A stretch of DNA of 64,000 nt, taken from Planctomycetaceae bacterium. Its GTDB lineage: Bacteria; Planctomycetota; Planctomycetia; Pirellulales; Pirellulaceae. Every line of letters starts with the position of its first letter. Position 1 is the stretch's first letter. A program made the position numbers and the translations under genes. The stretch spans positions 1-64,000 of the forward strand of contig SYJV01000376.1 in assembly GCA_005798335.1 (NCBI GenBank). Direction: 5' to 3'. The notes beneath the pieces are model-generated. The model was given only the letters and a program-made list of their open reading frames with translations, did not search any database and had not been told where the DNA came from. Positions 50,003-60,470 of the stretch are shown piece after piece.

Positions 50003-50236
50003 TTAGGGTCTGAATACAGCAGGAGAAAGCGGTTCGACGCGCACCATGCATACCAATGACAAGTAGTGCGATCGGTATTTGCCGTCTTCAGGGTCTTTGT
50101 AGAGAACGTGAGCGGCGATATCGTCCACGCACGCCATTTCGATCGATTCAGCCAAGTGCTGGCTGCCATCGTTCATGGTGATGCGGATTGGTCCGGCTTT
50201 GATCAAGTCTAACAGAGTCTTGCGATCCATGATCAT
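50003..50236 (-). CDS. Small conserved hypothetical protein (planctomycete type)
   Basis: MDRKTLLDLIKAGPIRITMNDGSQHLAESIEMACV resembles a widespread short planctomycete family (xxDLxxxxPFxPxRIxMxDGxxxxIxHPE). Confidence 0.55.
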   Translation of the reverse strand: MIMDRKTLLDLIKAGPIRITMNDGSQHLAESIEMACVDDIAAHVLYKDPEDGKYRSHYLSLVCMVRVEPLSPAVFRP

Positions 50237-50703
50237 GTGCTCGCGTCAAAAGGAGTCCATACAAATCCAGTTGGGAAGCCATGATTCAATAATGCCATGT
50301 TAGTTAGCAACAGTCAACTCTCGATTGGTGATAGCTGCATCATCACTTCGATCTTATCAAACTAAATGTTTACCCTTCCAAGAAAGCCAAACAGCAAATA
50401 GAGCCCACGGAAGATCATATGTCGCACGTTTTCGGACAAGCTTTCAACGTTGAAAACCAAAGATTTTTCGACAAGAACCTCACCTAGGTTGGAAAAGCGT
50501 GTTAGGGGAAGTAGGCTTCTACTATAGTCTTAATTCCGCATATCGAAGACTCTTGTTGCAGTTAGAGCTTGCAAAGATGGCGACGGCTTTGGAGGATTGA
50601 AGCTTTGATCGGCAAGCTTCATTTGCCGAGTAAAGTGTGTGGCGAGAAACTATCAAACGGCCACGTATTATTGCTATCGTTGACGGTCACTGGTTAGAAA
50701 AAA

Positions 50704-53304
50704 ATGCCGATCCAATTTGCGTGTTCCGGCTGCCAAGCGGCTTACCAAGTTTCAGAACGATCAGCCGGTAAGTTGGCCGTGTGCACAAGGTGCGGGATTC
50801 AGATGCGAATTCCGCAAACCAGCCAAGCCTCCTCTGCTGAAGTTGATTTGGTCGAGAGCCAACCTGCAGTTGCTAAAAAGGCTCCGTCGGTCGCGCAGGA
50901 TGTTTCGCGGCCGAGTATCAAAGCGGTGCTAGTCGACGAGCCGCAGAGCAAAAGCGAATCGATCGTATCTAAGGCGCAGGCGGCCGCACCGGCGGTCGCG
51001 AAACCAACTATAGTTCGAGCGACCTTGGTTGATTCGCCAATGGCTGCTGCGACCGTCGAAATTTCCTCGACGGCCACCAGTCTTCAGGAAGTCAGAAAAT
51101 TTTCTACGCAAGAGATCGTCGGGGCGATCACGAGCGATATTTCGGCGATCCCGACCAGCGGCGGATATCGAGTTGCGTTGCTGGTGGTGACGCTGGTCAT
51201 GATCTTGTTGCCGATTGTCTATCTGGCGCTCATTGTCGGATTGGCTACAGGCGTCGGTTCCTACGCCTACTATGGATCGGACGTATTGCGAAATGATCAA
51301 GGGAATGCTCGTGTCAGCACAGGGGCTCTGGTTGCCTATTTCGGACCGCTGATGATTGGCACGATTGGCGTTTTGTTCATGATCAAACCATTGTTCGCTA
51401 GGTCCGCAGAAGTGGACCGCAGGCGTTCGCTAGATCGCCGCAGCGACCCGGCGCTGTTCGCGTTTGTCGAGCGCCTGTGCAAGGCGGTTCACGCCCCCAA
51501 ACCCAAACGCATCGATGTCAACTGCGACGTAAACGCATCGGCTTCATTTCGACGTGGCATGTGGAGCATTTTTCTGAGCAACGATTTGGTATTGACGATC
51601 GGCATGCCGTTGGTGGCTGGACTGACGGTACGACAATTCGGAGGCGTGCTGGCTCATGAGTTCGGCCACTTTAGCCAGGGCTTTGGTATGCGATTGACGT
51701 ACATCGTGCGTTCGATCAGTTTCTGGTTCGCGCGCGTCGTGTATCAGCGCGATCGTTGGGACGAAGCGCTGAAGCACATGGCTCGTACTTTGGATTTCCG
51801 CATCGGTATCGTTTTACATTTAGCGCGAGTGTTCGTCTGGTTGACGCGGCGAATTCTCTGGTGCCTGATGATGCTGGGAAACATTGTGTCGTGTTATTTG
51901 CTGAGACAAATGGAGTTTGACGCGGATCTGCACGAAATCCGTTTCGCAGGTTCCGACGCGTTTATCCAGACGGCTGAAAACCTGCGCCGACTCGGCGTCG
52001 CGTACCAGCAATCACTGGCTGAACAACAGCAGTTTTTTCTGGACGGAAAACTGGCCAACGATATGCCTCGGTTGACTCAGTTGAACCGAGACGATCAAGA
52101 CCAACGATTGATCGAACAGATCGCCAAGTCCACCAACGAAGAGAAACCATCGTGGCATGACACACATCCAACAGATTTGCAGCGCATCGCGCAAGCACAA
52201 CGTCAGCAGGAGCTGGGGATTTTTCATCTCGAAGCCCCGGCGAGCATTCTGTTCGCGGACTACGCTTCGGTGTGTCGCATGGTCACCATCGACTTTTTCA
52301 AGGAAGTTTTTGAAGAAAAACTCAAATCGAAAATGTTGTTTCCGGTCGATCAATTGGTCTCGCATAAGACGGCGACCAAAGAGGCCCGTCAAGCACTGCT
52401 GCGGCAGTTCGGTGTGTACTTCCGCACGCCGCGCATAATGAGTTTTACCGTGGCCGAAACAACTAATTCCGATCCACAGGAATTGCTCAAACAACTGAGA
52501 AAATCTCGCGACACGATGATCCGTTTACTGGCCAGCTACGATGCGCTGTCCAAGGAATTTGATCAAACGGATTCAAAGTGGTTGAGTTGCCAGCAAGTAA
52601 GCATGTTACAGTCAATGGGCGCCAAGCTGAAACAATCCGATTTCGAAGTACCGGTCGGTTCGGCGCAGGTTTCAACGAGTGCCGCGGATGGCTTCCGTCG
52701 CCAATTGGCCACGATGAATGACCAATTGCGGCCATTGGAGGCAGCTTTTGAACAGCGCGTCGCTGCCGCTGTGCGACTGGTGGCATTCCCGCTAGTGAAA
52801 TCCAAAATTGGTGCCAGCGCGATGTCATTAGTTGATCGCGCGGCGCTAACGCTGGTGTGCCTCGATAAACTGCAGGCCGCATATGGCGACATTGCCAAAA
52901 TGCGCAACGAGTACGCGTGTTTGGGACTGTTGCTGCAATGCGCGCAAGGTAAAGACGTTGGCGAAAAAACTGCTCAGGAAGCGATTCGCTTGTCGGAGTC
53001 GCTCGCCATGGCGCTGCAAGTACTGCACGATCGATTTCAGTCCGTAGAATTTCCCTTCGAACACGCAGAGGGCCGGTTGACCATGTCTCAATATCTAGTC
53101 CCCAGCGTGCCTGCAAAAGACGAAATTGGCGACGTCCTGAGGGCAGCAGAAAAATGCTTGGAGCAATACCACTACGTCTACTTCCGCGGACTTGGAAGTT
53201 TGGCACTGATCGTTCAGCACGTTGAATCGGCTCTCGGTCTGCCACCGCAAATCGATCCGCCTGACCCACCCGATGAACCCGAGTCGTTGGCTGACCAGCA
53301 GTAG
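50704..53304 (+). CDS. M48 family metallopeptidase with N-terminal zinc ribbon
   Basis: CSGCQAAYQV..AVCTRCG zinc ribbon; TM segments; GGVLAHEFGHFSQG (HExxH). Confidence 0.92.
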   Translation: MPIQFACSGCQAAYQVSERSAGKLAVCTRCGIQMRIPQTSQASSAEVDLVESQPAVAKKAPSVAQDVSRPSIKAVLVDEPQSKSESIVSKAQAAAPAVAKPTIVRATLVDSPMAAATVEISSTATSLQEVRKFSTQEIVGAITSDISAIPTSGGYRVALLVVTLVMILLPIVYLALIVGLATGVGSYAYYGSDVLRNDQGNARVSTGALVAYFGPLMIGTIGVLFMIKPLFARSAEVDRRRSLDRRSDPALFAFVERLCKAVHAPKPKRIDVNCDVNASASFRRGMWSIFLSNDLVLTIGMPLVAGLTVRQFGGVLAHEFGHFSQGFGMRLTYIVRSISFWFARVVYQRDRWDEALKHMARTLDFRIGIVLHLARVFVWLTRRILWCLMMLGNIVSCYLLRQMEFDADLHEIRFAGSDAFIQTAENLRRLGVAYQQSLAEQQQFFLDGKLANDMPRLTQLNRDDQDQRLIEQIAKSTNEEKPSWHDTHPTDLQRIAQAQRQQELGIFHLEAPASILFADYASVCRMVTIDFFKEVFEEKLKSKMLFPVDQLVSHKTATKEARQALLRQFGVYFRTPRIMSFTVAETTNSDPQELLKQLRKSRDTMIRLLASYDALSKEFDQTDSKWLSCQQVSMLQSMGAKLKQSDFEVPVGSAQVSTSAADGFRRQLATMNDQLRPLEAAFEQRVAAAVRLVAFPLVKSKIGASAMSLVDRAALTLVCLDKLQAAYGDIAKMRNEYACLGLLLQCAQGKDVGEKTAQEAIRLSESLAMALQVLHDRFQSVEFPFEHAEGRLTMSQYLVPSVPAKDEIGDVLRAAEKCLEQYHYVYFRGLGSLALIVQHVESALGLPPQIDPPDPPDEPESLADQQ

Positions 53305-53336
53305 AGTCGCCCAGTGGCGCGAGATCGGACTCAGTA

Positions 53337-54638
53337 CTAACTTTGCGATTCCGTATGGCCGCGACGCAATTGATCGAGACGCTCGATGCCTAGTATTTGG
53401 CTGGTGATTTTCAGTTGGTCGAGTGTACTGAGAATATTCTGTCCTATACCGATATCATCTGCCGAATGGATGAGTCGTCCAGATTGAGCGTCGCAGGTCA
53501 GGCTGTAACCGCGTGCCAGAACTTGCAGCGGACTGAGTGCATGGCTGGCACGTGCGAGTTCTTGCAGCGATTGCCGTGCCTTGCGCAATTGATCCCAGAC
53601 GGCCCTGCGCCCACGCAAGTCCCATTCATCCAGCGTCTGTCGGCGCTGCGAGATCATCGTATGAGGCTGCTGAATCGCGTGCCGTTGCCCAAGCGAATTT
53701 ACGCGCTCCATCAAATATCGAATTTTGCTGAACATAAGTTGTTTCAAGTTCGCTCGTGCGGTACGTAACGACTCGCCGATGGAGTATTGATCGGGCAAGA
53801 TCAGATGAGCGGCCTGCGTGGGTGTCAAGGCGCGCGCGTCGGCGGCTAGATCGCTGAGTGTCACATCGATTTCGTGTCCGACTGCAGATACGGTTGGAAT
53901 TCGGCACGCCGCGAGCGCTCGAACCACTCGCTCGTCGTTGAAACACCACAAATCCTCCATGCTGCCGCCGCCGCGACCGACTACCAATACGTCGAGTTCT
54001 GGGAGAATCTTTTGGGCAATGCGAATTCCTTCGGCGATCTCGAACGCAGCTCCTTCACCTTGCACGCGCACCGGAATTACCAGCAATTCGAAGGCTGGCC
54101 AGATCTTGCGCGCTGCTTCCAGAAAGTCGTGCAAAGCCGCCCCGCTGGCACTGGTTACAAAGCCAATGCGCTGCGGAAACTTCGGCAACGGTTTCTTCCG
54201 AGCCGGATCGAAGAGCCCTTCCGCGGACAGTTTCGCGTGGAGTTGTCGAAAAGCCAGCTCCAGCGCTCCGATACCCTTGGGCTGGAGCTGCTGGATGACG
54301 AGCTGATAAGTACCGCGCGGTGGATAAACTTCGATTCCACCACAGCAGACGACCGACAGACCGTCGGCGATCTTGAACGGCAATCGACTGGCGACTGTCC
54401 TCCAAACAACCGCGCGAATCTGGCTGCGATCATCTTTCAACGTCAAATACAAATGGCCGCTACTAGGCCGACTCAGGTCCGAGATCTCGCCTTCCACCCA
54501 CACGCGCGGCAACGAACCCTCCAGCAAGCCTTTGATACGCATGGTCAGTTCGCTGATACTGAGCGCGGTGCCTTCGTCGATTCCTTTTGGTAAGTAAGGT
54601 GAGCGTTCGCCGTCGCTCGACGGTACACTGCGTTTCAT
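53337..54638 (-). CDS. xseA: Exodeoxyribonuclease VII large subunit
   Basis: ALSISELTMRIKGLLEGSLPRVWVEGEISDLSRPSSGHLYLTLKD, FPQRIGFVTSASGAALHD, LVVGRGGGSMEDLWCFNDERVVRA, SAVGHEIDVTLSDLAADARALTPTQAA. Confidence 0.97.
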   Translation of the reverse strand: MKRSVPSSDGERSPYLPKGIDEGTALSISELTMRIKGLLEGSLPRVWVEGEISDLSRPSSGHLYLTLKDDRSQIRAVVWRTVASRLPFKIADGLSVVCCGGIEVYPPRGTYQLVIQQLQPKGIGALELAFRQLHAKLSAEGLFDPARKKPLPKFPQRIGFVTSASGAALHDFLEAARKIWPAFELLVIPVRVQGEGAAFEIAEGIRIAQKILPELDVLVVGRGGGSMEDLWCFNDERVVRALAACRIPTVSAVGHEIDVTLSDLAADARALTPTQAAHLILPDQYSIGESLRTARANLKQLMFSKIRYLMERVNSLGQRHAIQQPHTMISQRRQTLDEWDLRGRRAVWDQLRKARQSLQELARASHALSPLQVLARGYSLTCDAQSGRLIHSADDIGIGQNILSTLDQLKITSQILGIERLDQLRRGHTESQS

Positions 54639-55480
54639 TAGCTGGCCTCGCGCAGTTGGGCATGCACTAGCCTTGGAAAATTGTCGTCGTCGGCAGAGAG
54701 TTTCGAATTTGTACCCTCAATGATCTTGGGACGGCACGCGGGTTTGGGGTAGAGGATTTGTGAACTTTTGAAAGAGCAACGATTCTCTGCCCAATCTTCT
54801 GCGAGCGAAGTAACCTGATTCAATACCTGTTCGATCCACAAGCGATGGGCTTCAATTCCACCGCGATCGAGATTCGCCGGGATTTGAACTCTGGGACCGC
54901 TGACGATTCGTGATCGACTAAAGGGTCGCGGAATTGCAAATTTATCCCACGAGGTCGGATGTCGCCACGGTTGATCGTAACCCAAGCCCAAGGGCACCAG
55001 CGGAATTCCAAGGCGCGACGAAAGAAAAATGCAACCTTGAGCGAGCACGCGGCGCGGGCCGCGCGGGCCGTCGGGAGTAATGGCTAGACACTTGCCATGA
55101 CTCCGATTCAGTAACTCGCGCAGCGCAGCCACTCCGCCGCGATGAGTAGAACCGCGCACCGTTTCCAATCCCGCAAAGTTCGCGGCTTGCGATAGGACTT
55201 CCGCATCCTGATGCTGGCTGATCAGCATCATTAGATTACAACGAGGTCGCAGGTAAAACAGTAATGGAATATATTCGTGCCAAATTAGATAGATGTTTGG
55301 TCCACAGAATTGCTCAGCGGCTGGGTCGACCAGTGGATCATACATAGCCACGCGATGATGGAGTGTCGCCATCCAGCGGTTGACGATATGGGATAGGCCG
55401 AATCCACATGCGCGCCACAGTAACTGTGAAGGTGGCCGATCGCGCAATCGCTGGCGCAATAGCATTTTCGACCACGCCAT
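54638..55480 (-). CDS. DUF374-type lysophospholipid acyltransferase family protein
   Basis: LIWHEYIPLLFYLRPRCNLMMLISQHQDAEVLSQAANFAGLETVRGSTHRGGVAALRELL...AITPDGPRGPRRVLAQG. Confidence 0.9.
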   Translation of the reverse strand: MAWSKMLLRQRLRDRPPSQLLWRACGFGLSHIVNRWMATLHHRVAMYDPLVDPAAEQFCGPNIYLIWHEYIPLLFYLRPRCNLMMLISQHQDAEVLSQAANFAGLETVRGSTHRGGVAALRELLNRSHGKCLAITPDGPRGPRRVLAQGCIFLSSRLGIPLVPLGLGYDQPWRHPTSWDKFAIPRPFSRSRIVSGPRVQIPANLDRGGIEAHRLWIEQVLNQVTSLAEDWAENRCSFKSSQILYPKPACRPKIIEGTNSKLSADDDNFPRLVHAQLREAS

Positions 55481-55566
55481 GGTTACTAATTCCTTCCTAG
55501 AAGCTTAGCCGAATTAGCGCTGAAAAACTGAGAGAGACCGATAGTGTGAGATTCGTAAGTATCGCT

Positions 55567-55646
55567 CGAGAAATAAGTGTCAGGTACCTTTTGCGAGAAA
55601 CTCGCCCTTCGGGTGCGCACAAAAGGTACCTGACACTTATTTCTCG
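55567..55646. repeat. Inverted repeat CGAGAAATAAGTGTCAGGTACCTTTTG ... CAAAAGGTACCTGACACTTATTTCTCG
   Basis: 27-bp perfect arms at 55567-55593 and 55620-55646; possible 8-bp direct repeats ATTCGTAA at 55551-55558 and 55650-55657. Confidence 0.88.
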
Positions 55647-55711
55647 GCTATTCGTAACGTGCAGCGATAGCGGTTGCATGCTCGTTGAACCTCAACTGGA
55701 TCGCCAATTTT

Positions 55712-56548
55712 TCAACTGGGCCATTCGCCGGTAAATACTTCCGTTGCTCCGCCAGTCATGAACACGTGGTTGGTCGCTTCGTCCCATCGCAATCGCAAGT
55801 CGCCACCCAATAAATGGTTGACGATCTCGCGATCGGTCTTGCCGGTCAACACGCCTGCGACGCATACTGCGCTTGCTCCGGTGCCACAGGCCCAAGTCTC
55901 ACCAGAGCCCCGTTCCCAGGTACGCTGACGCACTTCGTGACGCGAAATCACTTCTACAAATTCGACATTGGTACGTTTGGGAAAGCGAGAATCTTTTTCA
56001 ATCTTTGGTCCCAATCCCAATACAAGTTCATCGGTTGCGCGAGGTACAAACGCTACGCAATGGGGATTGCCCATCGAAACGCATGTTACGTTCAGCACTT
56101 GGCCGGAAAACTCAACCGGCAAATCGATTACCGGAGATTGCGCCAAAGTAGTTGGCACTTGGTCCGGTAGGGTTCGGGGTATTCCCATATCGACTGTGAT
56201 TAATTCGGCGAGACCATTTCTTGCGCCGATTTGCAACGTCAACACGCCGTTGCCGGTTTCGATGTGCAATGTGTCTCGCTTGCAAAGGCCGTGATCGTAG
56301 ACGTATTTGGCGACGCACCGAATTCCATTGCCACACATCTCCGCTTCGCTGCCGTCGGCATTAAACATCTGCATTCGCGCGTCGGCACAGTTGGAAGGGC
56401 GGATCAGAATCAAACCATCGCCACCCACGCCGAACCGTCGATTGGAAATATCGACTGCCAGTTTCTCCGGCTCAGCGGGTGCCGGTGCGGCGAAACAATC
56501 CACGTATACGTAGTCGTTACCCGCACCGTGCATTTTGGTGAATCGCAT
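55712..56548 (-). CDS. dapF: Diaminopimelate epimerase
   Basis: MRFTKMHGAGNDYVYVDC, NADGSEAEMCGNGIRCVAKY, MGNPHCVAFV, ERGSGETWACGTGASAVCVAG. Start set at 56548. Confidence 0.97.
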   Translation of the reverse strand: MRFTKMHGAGNDYVYVDCFAAPAPAEPEKLAVDISNRRFGVGGDGLILIRPSNCADARMQMFNADGSEAEMCGNGIRCVAKYVYDHGLCKRDTLHIETGNGVLTLQIGARNGLAELITVDMGIPRTLPDQVPTTLAQSPVIDLPVEFSGQVLNVTCVSMGNPHCVAFVPRATDELVLGLGPKIEKDSRFPKRTNVEFVEVISRHEVRQRTWERGSGETWACGTGASAVCVAGVLTGKTDREIVNHLLGGDLRLRWDEATNHVFMTGGATEVFTGEWPS

Positions 56549-56653
56549 AAATCGTTTTCTAAATAGTCCATTGACCGTCAGACAAGGTACAATTTTGCCC
56601 GAGTCTGAATGAACAGAATAGCCGCTTTCGTGCTTTGGATAAAGGGTCCGTCG

Positions 56654-57532
56654 ATGAGCATTGTACCTGCTGAGCCATTGGTCTACGAATTCACGCGGCA
56701 CCTACCTGCGCGCATCACGATCGAACCTGGAACTGAGTTGACTCTGGATACCGAGGATGCGCTCTCGGGGCAATTGCGCAAACCAACCGACCGTCGTGAC
56801 AAAGTGAAGATGCCGAAGAGCAATCCGAACAACGGACCTATCGAAATTCGGGGCGCGGAACCCGGAGATGCTGTGGCAGTTCACATTCAGAGCATCGAGC
56901 CACTGATCGGCGCCTGTGCGACATACATTGGTGGTCCGCGCGGTTGCGCCGAGTGGCTAGGAACGGATTTTCCGCATGGCACACGCATTTGCAAGATCGC
57001 TAATGGAATGATCCACTGGAACGATAGAGTGCAAATTCCCTATCGTCCAATGCTGGGCTGTGTAGGAACCGCACCGGACTGGGGCGTACCCTCGACCGCT
57101 CTTGCGGGTAACTTCGGCGGCAATATGGATTTGGTCGAAGTCTGTCCAGGTAATACCGTCTATTTGCCTGTATATGTCCCGGGCGGTTGGCTGTACTTGG
57201 GCGATGCGCATGCTGCTCAAGGACATGGCGAACTGTCGGCCACAGCTCTGGAAATGCCAGCCCGAACGACGGTGAGGATTGACCTGGTCAAGCAAGCCAA
57301 ACTGGTCGGTCCACGCATCGAATCTCCCGAGGAAATTATGGCAGTAGCGGTTGGCACGCCTATCGATCGATCCGTCTGTGAAGCCTATTCACGCTTAATT
57401 CTGTGGATGGAAAAGGACTTTGGTTGGAACCGATGGGACGCTTATGACCTAATGACTCAAGCCGGAACTATTTCGCTGGGACACTACTTAGTTGGCACAA
57501 TCGCAGCCAAGATTAGCAAGCATTATTTATAG
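56654..57532 (+). CDS. Acetamidase/formamidase family protein
   Basis: ITIEPGTELTLDTEDALSGQL, NGPIEIRGAEPGDAVAVHI, GCVGTAPDWG, LGDAHAAQGHGELSATALEMPA. Confidence 0.92.
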   Translation: MSIVPAEPLVYEFTRHLPARITIEPGTELTLDTEDALSGQLRKPTDRRDKVKMPKSNPNNGPIEIRGAEPGDAVAVHIQSIEPLIGACATYIGGPRGCAEWLGTDFPHGTRICKIANGMIHWNDRVQIPYRPMLGCVGTAPDWGVPSTALAGNFGGNMDLVEVCPGNTVYLPVYVPGGWLYLGDAHAAQGHGELSATALEMPARTTVRIDLVKQAKLVGPRIESPEEIMAVAVGTPIDRSVCEAYSRLILWMEKDFGWNRWDAYDLMTQAGTISLGHYLVGTIAAKISKHYL

Positions 57533-57762
57533 AGATTTGCCAAATCATCGGGGGTCCTCAGAAGTATTTCGTGAATTGGGAAAAACGTGCGATGAGGGGG
57601 TGTGCTCCGGACGATATGTTAATCAGCGATTTGGGCAAGCTGTAGTGCGAATTACGGAAAAGCTCATTGCCAGCAACGGCGAAATTCTCGCGTGACAGCA
57701 GGAGTTTTATCCCACCATGAAAGTTAGAGCACGAAACTGTCCCCATCGCTGAGAATTACACC

Positions 57763-60462
57763 ATGACTTGGATCAGGAAAAACAAGGAAAAACACGTGAA
57801 TTGCAGGATGCACAAATTTCCGCACAGCAATATTCGCCGCACTTTGAAGTTCGAATTGCTTCAGTCGCGACAAGTCATGGATGGTGAATTGGGGGAATTG
57901 CTTGCATGGTCTGAAATCGACTTGGCTTCATCGAGCCGCTCTTACCCGGGCGACTCGTCTATGATTTCAATGGCATCCACTGATTCACCCGTTAGCAGAG
58001 TTTCCCTTGACACCCTTGCGTTCGACGACATGAGTTTCGCGTCGGCGGACTATTTAACTTCCAGCTTTTCCGGTATCTACGACCAGGGTATTGTTCGACA
58101 GGACGGATTAATCCTGGTTTCTCGTGGTAATGAATTGCAGATTATTGACGAACAACGCATGGATCTTGGTGTCCAGTCAAAGATCACCACGCCGCAGTAT
58201 TTAGTCGCACAGTCGCTCGACGGCGATCGATTGACGCTCGTTGGCAATGAATACGCAATTGAGACAGCGGGTCAGACCGACAGTCCGCTTCAGTCGATCG
58301 TCAAGTTCGAAACATACGATATTTCCGATCTGACCAAGCCGCGCCACGTTGAATCTACCCAGATTCGCGGTTGGGCAACACCGATTATTGGGGCAACCAG
58401 CGAGCAACGGTTGCTGATTTCATACGATGATCAATTCCAAATAGTTTCCGTTGGAGCTGGCGAAAACGGAGTTGGTACGCTCAGCTCAAGTGCGGTCGGG
58501 GACAGCGTCAGCGGAGTAATGGAAGTTGATGACGGCTTGGTCGTTTGGACACATCGCATGGAGGAAATCAGCGAAGGTGGAGATGGTGGCGACACCAGTA
58601 CAATATTTGAATGGTATGTGCGCGGCGATCAACCAACTCAATACGAATCGGCAGGAGTTCTGGAACTTGACGGTACCCCGATGATTTTCCAGGAAGGTTT
58701 GTTGGTGGTCGACGGGAAGATTCCCTTGGTGATGTTGTCAAGTGGACCCTGTCTTACAACTACTCTAGTCACTTTGGGATTCTCCGGCGAAGCAATGCAT
58801 GTCGAGTCCCAATTGCCGCTATTGGGAATGGGTGAAAACAACTGGATCGTCGGGCTCGATTTCGCAGCCCCAGTTCCGTGGCTAGCAACAAACCATGAGA
58901 TCATGACATTGGATTTGACGCCGACGACTCCCGTGGTGTTGGGGAAGAGCAGCGTTCCTGGCTCGGCGAATTTCTGGCTGCCTGTGGGCAACAAACGTGT
59001 GGTTGCGATTGTTGATACAACACAGCGCACCGGAGAATTCGTCGAGCAACTGGAACCTGCTACTTTTGAAATCATCCTCCTGGACGTTGGTGGCGGCGCG
59101 AATCCCGAAGTAGTTTCGACAATGCCAATCGCAGATGGTCGGTATGACTGGGTCGATTACGCTCCCAAGTATTTGCCCGAGTCCCAAATGTTAGTCGTTT
59201 CTGGCGGCAAGCTTCGAGGAGAACCGAATTCTGCGGTCCATAGCAGATTGTTCAGCGAGGTTGACGTCGCGGCGAGCGATGTTTCTTCAACTGTGTCGTC
59301 AGAATTGTTGATAGCAGATGATCCTAGTGCGATTTGGGTTGAATCGATTGTCACGGTTTACCAAATCGGTGCGGCAGCCGAAATAGTGGAAGTTGGTTCG
59401 CTACCGTTGAATTCGCCTCTGCAAACAGTTCGAGAGGCTGATGGAAGTGCTTTGCTGTTCATGAACGAACAGATACTGAAGGTCTCATCGGACACACTAG
59501 CGATTGAGTCGACTGTGGAAATCGGCCCATACGATTACGATTGGTGTGGAACGATGCAACAATTGCGGCAACCAATAGAATTGTTAGAACCAATAGAGTT
59601 GGTGAACTTTGTTCCAAAGGAAGTGATCGAAACATCAACTCACGAAACAAACGAGATTTTGGTTGAGGATTCGCCTGGGGACGACAGTATCATCAAATTC
59701 TTCTTGCCCGATGACGCCAAATCCACGGTAGAACACCTGTTGGGCTGGACAGCAAGCGACCAGTTTCAGCCGATGCTGAGAACAATGTCCGACGGAGCCA
59801 TTGATGAGTTACTGTACGCGACCACCGCAGCCGACGAGCAAACTGAACTTTTCACAGTCACGCTGGCGGGGGAAGAATGGGACTTCAGAATGCTCGCTGG
59901 ACAAGCAACACCAGTACTCGCAGAGTTCAACATATTTCACAATGTCGAGCTGCCCAGCGATACGAATAACGATGGGGCGACAACTGCCCTCGATGTCCTG
60001 CTGGTCGTCAATGAGTTGAACGGACGGGGCTCCAGGTTTTTGCCCAGCCGTACCGGCGACGAGTCTTCGAGCTGGAGAGTCGACGTTAGCGGTGATCAAC
60101 GATTGAATCCTCTGGATGTACTATTAATCGTCAATGTCATCAACGACTTCAGCCAAAGGAGCCAAAGCAGCGGGATTCTACCGACGAATGATCTGCGACT
60201 CGCGGCACCCTTGTTCGATCTGATGGATACCGGCGATGACATACGCGATCCAATGGATGATCTTGATGGAACCAGTTTGGCAATTAACGAGTCGCTCGGT
60301 TATCCGCCGGTTGTAACTGATCCACCTAGTGAGGACGAAGCGTTCAGTTTATTCGCTGGCAGCAAACTAGCGGCGACGGAAAACCGCCGCATTAGAACTG
60401 ATACAGCGGATGAAGCGATTGCGGATCTGATGAATGAGCTGGATCTGCTGGCTGTCGCTTGA
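57763..60462 (+). CDS. C-terminal beta-propeller domain protein with type I dockerin repeats
   Basis: N-terminal planctomycete motif LKFELLQSRQVMDGE; propeller-type repeats; dockerin SDTNNDGATTALDVLLVVNELN and VDVSGDQRLNPLDVLLIVNVIN. Confidence 0.8.
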   Translation: MTWIRKNKEKHVNCRMHKFPHSNIRRTLKFELLQSRQVMDGELGELLAWSEIDLASSSRSYPGDSSMISMASTDSPVSRVSLDTLAFDDMSFASADYLTSSFSGIYDQGIVRQDGLILVSRGNELQIIDEQRMDLGVQSKITTPQYLVAQSLDGDRLTLVGNEYAIETAGQTDSPLQSIVKFETYDISDLTKPRHVESTQIRGWATPIIGATSEQRLLISYDDQFQIVSVGAGENGVGTLSSSAVGDSVSGVMEVDDGLVVWTHRMEEISEGGDGGDTSTIFEWYVRGDQPTQYESAGVLELDGTPMIFQEGLLVVDGKIPLVMLSSGPCLTTTLVTLGFSGEAMHVESQLPLLGMGENNWIVGLDFAAPVPWLATNHEIMTLDLTPTTPVVLGKSSVPGSANFWLPVGNKRVVAIVDTTQRTGEFVEQLEPATFEIILLDVGGGANPEVVSTMPIADGRYDWVDYAPKYLPESQMLVVSGGKLRGEPNSAVHSRLFSEVDVAASDVSSTVSSELLIADDPSAIWVESIVTVYQIGAAAEIVEVGSLPLNSPLQTVREADGSALLFMNEQILKVSSDTLAIESTVEIGPYDYDWCGTMQQLRQPIELLEPIELVNFVPKEVIETSTHETNEILVEDSPGDDSIIKFFLPDDAKSTVEHLLGWTASDQFQPMLRTMSDGAIDELLYATTAADEQTELFTVTLAGEEWDFRMLAGQATPVLAEFNIFHNVELPSDTNNDGATTALDVLLVVNELNGRGSRFLPSRTGDESSSWRVDVSGDQRLNPLDVLLIVNVINDFSQRSQSSGILPTNDLRLAAPLFDLMDTGDDIRDPMDDLDGTSLAINESLGYPPVVTDPPSEDEAFSLFAGSKLAATENRRIRTDTADEAIADLMNELDLLAVA

Positions 60463-60470
60463 TTTGTAGT

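Noticed and set aside
52487-53269. 260-aa reverse ORF antisense to the M48 peptidase
   Set aside because: Shadow ORF; the forward frame carries HEFGH and TM segments.
53874-54593. 239-aa forward ORF antisense to xseA
   Set aside because: Antisense to a confidently identified xseA; no domain.
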